DNA of 64,000 bases from Thermoproteota archaeon (GTDB lineage Archaea; Korarchaeota; Korarchaeia; Korarchaeales; Korarchaeaceae): assembly GCA_027491485.1 (NCBI GenBank), contig JAOZGR010000001.1:1-64000 (forward strand), given 5' to 3'. Positions 58,549 to 64,000 of the stretch are shown here, in pieces. Each line of letters begins with the position of its first letter. The stretch's first letter is position 1. The position numbers and the translations under genes were made by a program. The notes below the pieces were generated by a model that was not told the origin of the DNA, did no database searches, and saw only the letters and a program-made list of their open reading frames with translations.

Positions 58549-59391
58549 ATGGAGTGGATAGATGCAAAAACTAAGCTTACCTGCCTGCTCGGACATCCCA
58601 TTTCACACTCTGTCTCACCAGCCATACATAATGCTTCTTATCAGGAGATGGGATTGAATGCTGTCTATTTGGCTTTTGATGTGCTCAATCTATCCAAAGC
58701 TATTGGTGGTCTACAGGAGGTAGGTACTGTTGGATGTAACGTGACCATCCCCTACAAGGAGGAGGCTTGTAGGCTCATGGATTGGTTAAGTGAGGAGGTC
58801 CGAGAATCAGGATCTGTGAATACAGTCAAATTCGAAGATGGGTTGCTGGGGTATAACACAGATGTTAGTGGTGTCCTCTACAGTTTGGAATTGCTAGACC
58901 TCGGGCAGGTTGATTTCATTCTCCTACTGGGAGCTGGTGGGGCGGCCAGATCAGTTTTACTTGGAGTCAGGGAAAGGGCCAAGAAGGTGTTTGTAACATC
59001 AAGAAATATCGAAAGGGCTCGGAAGATTCTCGAATTATGTGTTAAGCTGGGATTAGATGCCGAAGCAGTCCCCTGGACAGAAAGAAACAGCTACTTGGAG
59101 AAGATAGACTTCTTGATAAACGCCACCCCTGTAGGAACTGAGGGAAAAGGAATTCCTATTAATCCAGCCCTCCTCAGAAAAGGTTGTTATGTCTTCGACC
59201 TCGTGTACAATCCGCCGAGGACTCCATTGATAAAGGAAGCTTTGAATAAGGGGTGTAAAGCCATTGGAGGTCTTCCTATGCTCATTAGGCAAGCAGCTGA
59301 GGCGGAGAAGATATGGTTCGGGGTGGAACCGCCGGAGGATGTAATGATGAGGGCTGCTCTCAGCTACTTAGGTGTCAGGTATGAGGTCTAA
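58549..59391 (+). CDS. aroE: Shikimate dehydrogenase
   Basis: The 280-residue enzyme reduces 3-dehydroshikimate with NADPH. Substrate-site blocks are LLGHPISHSVSPAIHNASYQ and GCNVTIPYKEEACRL (Lys). The Rossmann loop is LLLGAGGAARSVLLGV, followed by TSRNIERARKI (NADP). FLINATPVGTEGK and FDLVYNPPRTPLI follow. It is divergent from the methionine synthase with a 49-base gap. The stop overlaps the start of shikimate kinase by 11 bases, so the two genes are translationally coupled. Confidence 0.95.
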   Translation: MEWIDAKTKLTCLLGHPISHSVSPAIHNASYQEMGLNAVYLAFDVLNLSKAIGGLQEVGTVGCNVTIPYKEEACRLMDWLSEEVRESGSVNTVKFEDGLLGYNTDVSGVLYSLELLDLGQVDFILLLGAGGAARSVLLGVRERAKKVFVTSRNIERARKILELCVKLGLDAEAVPWTERNSYLEKIDFLINATPVGTEGKGIPINPALLRKGCYVFDLVYNPPRTPLIKEALNKGCKAIGGLPMLIRQAAEAEKIWFGVEPPEDVMMRAALSYLGVRYEV

Positions 59392-60205
59392 GGTTCTGGT
59401 AAATGGGGCCTTTACCGTTGTGAATGCCATTGCCTCTTGGAAGGGCGCTGCCATAGGTCTAGACTTCGATGTGGAGGCAAGAGCTGAACCTCATGAGTGC
59501 ATAGAGGTGAAGCCAAATACTCCCCTCCTTAGAGAGAGTGTTAAGCTTGCAACCTCTCGGTTAGGCGTTAAGGGAGCTAAGGTCGAGGTTAGGTCCAAGA
59601 TCCCTGTAGGCTGGGGTCTTAAGAGCAGTAGTGCTGTATCTAATGCAGCTGTACTGGCAGTACTATCGGTTTACGAGGATAGGCCTAACTTACTAGAAGC
59701 CCTAAAGCTTGCCGTAAAGGCCTCTAGGATGTCTGGTGTTACTATAACTGGTGCTTTGGATGATGCCGCTGCCTCTATGCTTGGAGGTTTTGTGATGACG
59801 GATAACAGGAAAGATAAGATATTGCTAAGGGTCCCAATTAAGGAAATGGAAGTAGCTATACTCCTACCAGAAGGAGATGCGAGGTTGACATCCAGCATTG
59901 ATGCGGAAAAACTAGCCAAGTTTGCGAATATTGTTGATATGCTAATTGAGACTCTTCCCTTCAAGATTTGGGAGGTCATGACCCTAAACGGTCTCCTTTA
60001 CTCGCAGCTCCTGGGCTATAGCGTCGAGCCAGCTCTAAGAGCCATAGAGAAAGGAGCTCTAGGCGCAGGACTCTCTGGAACGGGGCCAGCAATAGTGGCC
60101 GTCTGTAACCCCTGTGATGAGATAGTAGAGGAGTGGGGGAGTTACGGCGACGTTATGAGAAGGAGAATAACAAATAGAAGGGCGGAGATTAGTAGGGAGG
60201 ACTAA
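59381..60205 (+). CDS. Archaeal shikimate kinase (GHMP family)
   Basis: The 274-residue kinase phosphorylates shikimate. The GHMP ATP loop is KIPVGWGLKSSSAVSNAAVL. MRSKVLVNGAFTVVNAIASW and GAAIGLDFDVEARAE open it, and ITGALDDAAASMLGGFVMTD and GAGLSGTGPAIVAVC are the later GHMP motifs. Bacterial shikimate kinases (AroK) are P-loop enzymes; archaea use this GHMP type. ATG 59381 lies inside the aroE end. The GTG three codons upstream is also possible. The 3' end overlaps the convergent helicase gene by 17 bases. Confidence 0.9.
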   Translation: MRSKVLVNGAFTVVNAIASWKGAAIGLDFDVEARAEPHECIEVKPNTPLLRESVKLATSRLGVKGAKVEVRSKIPVGWGLKSSSAVSNAAVLAVLSVYEDRPNLLEALKLAVKASRMSGVTITGALDDAAASMLGGFVMTDNRKDKILLRVPIKEMEVAILLPEGDARLTSSIDAEKLAKFANIVDMLIETLPFKIWEVMTLNGLLYSQLLGYSVEPALRAIEKGALGAGLSGTGPAIVAVCNPCDEIVEEWGSYGDVMRRRITNRRAEISRED

Positions 60206-62012
60206 TTTCATCCCACCTAGCGATCTTTATGTTGTATTTAACGAAATCAGGTAGCAGTTTAAAGTATGTAGGTTTCATATATCTCTCATCCCCAAGTACA
60301 AAGATCCCCTCATCCTCCTCGGACCTTATGACCCTTCCCATAGCTTGAGAGGCTCTCCTGAGTGCAGGAACTACATAAGCTAGGTACCTACCTCTCCTTT
60401 TCCCGTAGACCCTCTGATTATACTCTATGTAAAGTTTGGTCTTGGTGGTGAGCCTGTCAAAGGGTATCCCAAGTAGGAAGACCCCATTGAGCTCCTCTCC
60501 TGGAAAATCAGCGCCTTCAGCAAATCTTCCCCCAGCAGGAGCGACTAATAGGCCTTCCTCCCTCTTACTGGGTAAGGATTTGAAATCCCTCAATATCTTA
60601 CTCGCTTCATCACCTGGCATATCCCTTCTCTCTATGAAGAGGATACGACCATGTCTTTCAGCTAGCTCTTTTATACCTCCAATAATCTCCTCTTGCACAC
60701 GATAGCTGGCTGTAAATATGGCAAGATTGCCAGGGAGGGAAAGAAAGGCATCTAAAACCTTCAAATATCTTCTTATCATTTCATCAGTTAGTTTTTCCCC
60801 TTTAGTGCTTACTCCCCTGACCATAAGGCTTCTAACCCTTTCAGGATCAGCCATAGATGGTATAGTCATCCTACCGTACTCTTCAACTCCAGTGGTCTCC
60901 GCAAAGGCTTCTATTGGTTCTAGGGTTCCAGACATGAAGACCACGGAGTGGAAATCGTCCCATATCCTACTTAGTAAATCCCGAGCCCTCATATCCCATA
61001 CTTCCAGTTTTATCTTCCCCTCCTCTTTTGTGTATATATAAGCGACTCCCTCCTCTCCCTTCTTCTCTAAAGCAACTACTAGAAAGTCGCCTAGAGAATT
61101 TAGATATGATCTAGGTTCCTTACCTCTCTTCATCTGATCTCTGTAGACGAGCTCCGCGAGCCCATAGATCTCCCTTATATCATCTGGTCTGATTCCAGTC
61201 TCCTCTAGTATTCGATCTATATCGTAGGTCCCATCTTCAGATACAGCTATTCTAGACATGAATTCCGCTAGGGAAACTATCTTCTCCCGTAGCCCAAGCT
61301 CGTCGTCAGGATCATATTTCTCAACTTCCTGTAATGCCCTACGAACACTAGTCAGTGTTATATGCTTGCTGTTCATTTCCATGGCCGCTGAATGGATGTT
61401 ATGAGCTTCATCCACCACTAGAATGGAATGTCTGAATGGAACCTTATGTCTTATAACCCATCCAAGAGGGGAAAGTACGTAGTTGTAGCTTAGGGAGATT
61501 ACATAGGAATATTCAAGCAGGAGTATCTGCAGGAAATAAGGGCATATCTTAAGTCTCTTAGCCAGCTCAAATATCTCTGAGAAGGTCATGGGCTTGTTGG
61601 GTATTGGGACTTCCTTCATTCTCTTTAGATTCTTGTGATAGGGGCAGGTATTCCTCTTCATTCTACAGAGCGTGCTAACGCCCTCATAGCTGGCTATCCC
61701 TTTCTCCCTAGCTAGTAAGCACATATCTCTCTTACCCCTGAAAGAGAGACCAAAGACTTCTCTGTGCTCATTTATTACCTTGAGCTCTTCTATGGGTCTG
61801 TCAGTCTCATTACCAGTCCTTACGGCCCATATTATCGAACCATCCATTCCCTCTATTACGGGTAAAAGAGCGGCCAGTACTACAGGGGTCTTGCCGAAGC
61901 CGGTGGGAGCATGTAGGCAGAAGTTAATGCCCTTCTCAGCAGCTTCCCTGATAGCCTCGACTGCCTCCGCCTGATGAGCCCTAGGTCTGTAGGGGAAGTA
62001 CTTCAGTACCAT
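60189..62012 (-). CDS. XPD/Rad3-like Fe-S DNA helicase
   Basis: The 607-residue SF2 helicase has Walker A NFCLHAPTGFGKTPVVLAAL near residue 30-48, and the DEAH box LVVDEAHNIHSAAMEMNS. Four Cys between motifs Ia and II (DMCLLAREKG, STLCRMKRNTCPYHK, KICPYFLQ) form the [4Fe-4S] domain. C-terminal motifs include MSGTLEPIEAFAE, AGGRFAEGADFPGEEL and ASQAMGRVIRSEEDEGIFV. XPD unwinds DNA 5' to 3' in repair. In archaea it has no TFIIH partner complex. It is on the minus strand, alone, and divergent from the phosphoesterase. Confidence 0.9.
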   Translation of the reverse strand: MVLKYFPYRPRAHQAEAVEAIREAAEKGINFCLHAPTGFGKTPVVLAALLPVIEGMDGSIIWAVRTGNETDRPIEELKVINEHREVFGLSFRGKRDMCLLAREKGIASYEGVSTLCRMKRNTCPYHKNLKRMKEVPIPNKPMTFSEIFELAKRLKICPYFLQILLLEYSYVISLSYNYVLSPLGWVIRHKVPFRHSILVVDEAHNIHSAAMEMNSKHITLTSVRRALQEVEKYDPDDELGLREKIVSLAEFMSRIAVSEDGTYDIDRILEETGIRPDDIREIYGLAELVYRDQMKRGKEPRSYLNSLGDFLVVALEKKGEEGVAYIYTKEEGKIKLEVWDMRARDLLSRIWDDFHSVVFMSGTLEPIEAFAETTGVEEYGRMTIPSMADPERVRSLMVRGVSTKGEKLTDEMIRRYLKVLDAFLSLPGNLAIFTASYRVQEEIIGGIKELAERHGRILFIERRDMPGDEASKILRDFKSLPSKREEGLLVAPAGGRFAEGADFPGEELNGVFLLGIPFDRLTTKTKLYIEYNQRVYGKRRGRYLAYVVPALRRASQAMGRVIRSEEDEGIFVLGDERYMKPTYFKLLPDFVKYNIKIARWDEISPPY

Positions 62013-62104
62013 CTATGCCTTAATTAAGAGAGGCAATAAAAGATGTTCCCCGTTATAAGCACGACTTTCAAGCATTGAGGGGCATTGCCTAACTGCGCCC
62101 TAAC

Positions 62105-62881
62105 TTGGAATGTAATATGGTTATATGCCTTCGAGGGGATAATAGAGCGGTGAATGTGAAGAGGTTCCCTTACGGAGTACTAATAGAGGATATACTCGTT
62201 ATAGCAGATCTGCATTTAGGATACGAGGACGCTTTGAGGGAAAGGGGGATTGAGCTTCCCTATGAACAGTACCCTTGGATAAAGAAGGAGATCTTGAGAT
62301 ACCTAGGAGAGTATACTCCAGAATTGCTGGTGCTAAATGGCGATATAAAGCATGAGTTCGGAGGAGCATTAAGTCAGGAGTGGAAGGAGGTCTTAGATCT
62401 TATAAGATCTGTGAAGAAGGAAGGCGTTAGATTGGAGGTGGTAAGAGGGAACCATGATAACTTCCTGATCCCCATCCTACTTAAGGAGGGCATTAGTATT
62501 AGGGATCCCTATCTCCTAATCAATGGAGTGATGTTCTTTCATGGACATAAGGACCTTCTAGCCATTCCTGACGGTGTTAAATTAATGGTAATGGGACATG
62601 AACATCCAGCCATAGCGATCAGAGATGAAATCGGGGGGTCTCTGAAGTTTAAGGCCTTCTTAGAAGGCGAGTATATGGGCATCAAACTTATGGTGGTACC
62701 TGCCATCTCCCCTCTAGCTCCGGGCACTGACCTACTAAAGGTAGGTAGGGATGGGCTACTCTCACCCCTTTTGAGGAGATCCGATCTAGATAGATTCGTT
62801 GTCTATATAGTCGATGAGGAGGTGGGTATAGAGAAGCTGGGTCCTCTTGAGATAGTGAAGAAGGCTGTTGGATCCTTATGA
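62105..62881 (+). CDS. Calcineurin-like metallophosphoesterase
   Basis: The 258-residue enzyme has the metallophosphoesterase motifs in order: LVIADLHLGYEDALRERG (D-x-H), LVLNGDIKHEFGG (GD), EVVRGNHDNFLIPIL (GNHD), FFHGHKDLL and VMGHEHPAIAIRDE. It resembles the archaeal-type ICC-like / helicase-associated phosphoesterases found near Lhr helicases. A partial Lhr gene lies about 700 bases further on. It is probably cytoplasmic. The first Met is taken as start; another lies 4 codons later. Substrate is not clear. Confidence 0.9.
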   Translation: MECNMVICLRGDNRAVNVKRFPYGVLIEDILVIADLHLGYEDALRERGIELPYEQYPWIKKEILRYLGEYTPELLVLNGDIKHEFGGALSQEWKEVLDLIRSVKKEGVRLEVVRGNHDNFLIPILLKEGISIRDPYLLINGVMFFHGHKDLLAIPDGVKLMVMGHEHPAIAIRDEIGGSLKFKAFLEGEYMGIKLMVVPAISPLAPGTDLLKVGRDGLLSPLLRRSDLDRFVVYIVDEEVGIEKLGPLEIVKKAVGSL

Positions 62882-63004
62882 GTGGGTTCTGAAGTATGGG
62901 GTACATTAGTATGGGTGTTGCCATAAGCTGGAGGATTTTAATGTCCGGCGTTCTTAATAGCAATTGAGGACAGGTGACCTCCTAATGTCTTCCGAGGTGT
63001 TCTG

Positions 63005-63511
63005 ATGGCAAGGAAGGAAAAATGCGCGATATTTGACATAGACAACACTATCTTTGATGCTAGAGAGAGATTTTATCTCGTTATCAAGAGATTTGGTGTT
63101 AGATCCCCAAGAGAGTTACCTTTAGAGCTACAAAGGGAGTTCTGGAAGGAGTTCATAAATCCTCACATGTTCCATTTAGATAGGCCGATAAGCAGGACCA
63201 TCGAGATGGTACTGGATGCTAAGAGGAGAGGACTTAAGGTTGTATTGGTGACTGGGAGATACGAGTCTGTTAGAAGGGAGACCGAGTTACAGCTAAGGAT
63301 GGCTGGGATCCCCTTCGACAAGCTGATAATGAGACCCAATAATAACTTCCAAAGGGATAAGGAACTCAAACCTTTCCTACTCAGGGAAGTGAATTGTGAA
63401 CTAGTAGAATATCATGACGACGATCCTGAAACCCTCGCAGAGATAAAGAAGATGTATCCTAACGCCATTTACTTCCTGCACAGACCGGATGGTACCTTTT
63501 CGATAATCTAA
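63005..63511 (+). CDS. HAD-superfamily hydrolase
   Basis: The 168-residue protein has HAD motif I CAIFDIDNTIFDARERF with two catalytic Asp, motif II VVLVTGRYESVRRET, and an EYHDDDPETLAEIKKMYP motif IV. It is similar to PNKP-like phosphatases of the HAD group, but the substrate is not clear. A GAGGTG ribosome-binding sequence precedes the ATG. It lies between the phosphoesterase and an Lhr helicase, all on the plus strand, and might be linked to nucleic-acid repair. Confidence 0.85.
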   Translation: MARKEKCAIFDIDNTIFDARERFYLVIKRFGVRSPRELPLELQREFWKEFINPHMFHLDRPISRTIEMVLDAKRRGLKVVLVTGRYESVRRETELQLRMAGIPFDKLIMRPNNNFQRDKELKPFLLREVNCELVEYHDDDPETLAEIKKMYPNAIYFLHRPDGTFSII

Positions 63512-63542
63512 CAAGATAGTTAGTCAGGAGTGGTTTTCGATG

Positions 63543-63550
63543 CTTAAATA
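63543..63550 (+). promoter_or_regulatory. TATA box of the lhr-type helicase gene
   Basis: CTTAAATA is about 29 bases before ATG 63576. No ribosome-binding sequence is needed for a leaderless start. It shows that the helicase gene has its own promoter despite the close HAD gene upstream. Confidence 0.55.
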
Positions 63551-63575
63551 TCCTTCCTCTTAGAAGTGAGTGGAT

Positions 63576-64000
63576 ATGATAGCCAGGGCCCTCAGGGAGT
63601 ATAGCAAGGATGAAGTGCTTGCTGCCCTACATCCAGCTGTAGCCATGTGGTTTGATTCGAAGTTCCCTGATTTAAGCCCACCGCAGAGGTATGCAGTCGT
63701 ACCCATCCACGAGGGTAAAAACGTCTTGGTAACTAGTCCTACAGGTACTGGAAAGACCTTAACAGCCTTTCTCTCTATAATAAGTCAGCTGCTAGAAATG
63801 GGAGAGGAAGGAGAGCTTGAGGATACGGTTTACGCGATATATGTGTCTCCCCTGAGGGCCCTGAATAATGACATTTACAGAAACCTAGAGGTACCTCTTA
63901 AGGAAATTAGGGAACTTTGCCCTAACTTACCTGAGATTAGACATGCTGTTAGGACGGGAGATACCTCAGCTAGTGAGAAGTCCAAACAACTTAGAAAACC
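63576..64000 (+). CDS. lhr: Lhr-type SF2 helicase, N-terminal part (cut by window end)
   Basis: About 141 residues are visible before the window ends. LHPAVAMWFDSKFPDLSPPQ holds the Q-motif, NVLVTSPTGTGKTLTAFLSI is Walker A, and YVSPLRALNNDIYRNLEVPL is the Ia block typical of Lhr (large helicase-related) proteins. Such helicases move 3' to 5' on DNA or DNA-RNA hybrids and act in repair. Full-length proteins have 850-950 residues, so most of the gene is outside. The ATG is fixed by the TATA spacing. Confidence 0.85.
   Translation, partial: MIARALREYSKDEVLAALHPAVAMWFDSKFPDLSPPQRYAVVPIHEGKNVLVTSPTGTGKTLTAFLSIISQLLEMGEEGELEDTVYAIYVSPLRALNNDIYRNLEVPLKEIRELCPNLPEIRHAVRTGDTSASEKSKQLRK

Noticed and set aside
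1-64000. CRISPR array, insertion sequence or integrase
   Set aside because: No evenly spaced repeats, no inverted-repeat-bounded transposase, and no integrase motif were seen. The one perfect repeat is the duplication at 7580-8082.

Overview
The window looks like a chromosome segment from an anaerobic, probably thermophilic archaeon. It carries archaeal aIF1 (SUI1), 3-dehydroquinate synthase II, a GHMP-type shikimate kinase, a Mrp-type ATPase in the place of HypB, XPD and Lhr helicases, and many TATA boxes about 25-28 bases upstream of start codons with no leader. A deep Thermoproteota or Korarchaeota affiliation is my inference; no rRNA or other marker in the window proves it. I saw no tRNA, rRNA, CRISPR array or intact insertion sequence.

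Positions 1-8.2 kb are an eroding surface-glycan region: a truncated GT-C membrane glycosyltransferase, a polysaccharide deacetylase, an alkaline-phosphatase-superfamily enzyme, a PAPS-type sulfotransferase and a sugar-nucleotide epimerase. Frameshifted remnants of a sulfatase, a GT4 glycosyltransferase and a coiled-coil protein lie between them. An HEPN/nucleotidyltransferase pair with a perfect 212-bp internal duplication closes it. Positions 8.5-20 kb hold two related secreted proteins, unknown small genes, an antiporter, a saccharopine-dehydrogenase-like enzyme, an M42 peptidase, an SDR lacking its catalytic Tyr/Lys, a heme-O-synthase-like prenyltransferase and aIF1. Positions 20-29 kb hold a membrane pyrophosphatase, a tldD-tldE-guaA operon, a Cys-cluster protein, an FdhE-like protein and a glycosyltransferase.

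Positions 30-44 kb are the energy centre. A QmoC-like fusion (HdrC-type iron-sulfur domain plus membrane cytochrome-b-like domain), two HdrA-type flavoproteins and MvhD-MvhG-MvhA [NiFe]-hydrogenase subunits lie in one tight operon with no HdrB gene. This looks like a membrane-attached hydrogenase/Hdr-Qmo hybrid that could link H2 to a membrane carrier. It is followed by a maturation protease, hypA, a Mrp-type hypB, hypC, hypE, hypF and hypD. A nickel/cobalt ECF transporter with NikR follows at 48.5-51.4 kb and would supply the metal.

Between these lies a very large membrane-anchored DEDDh exonuclease-RecQ helicase fusion (44.1-48.3 kb), with a WRN-like domain order. Positions 51.8-64 kb hold a CBS protein, small unknowns, a YjjX-type NTPase, shikimate-pathway genes, a short MetE-type methionine synthase paired with a RACo-like corrinoid activator (whose start appears to be a non-AUG codon behind a perfect Shine-Dalgarno), an XPD-like helicase, a phosphoesterase, a HAD hydrolase and the start of an Lhr helicase cut by the window edge.
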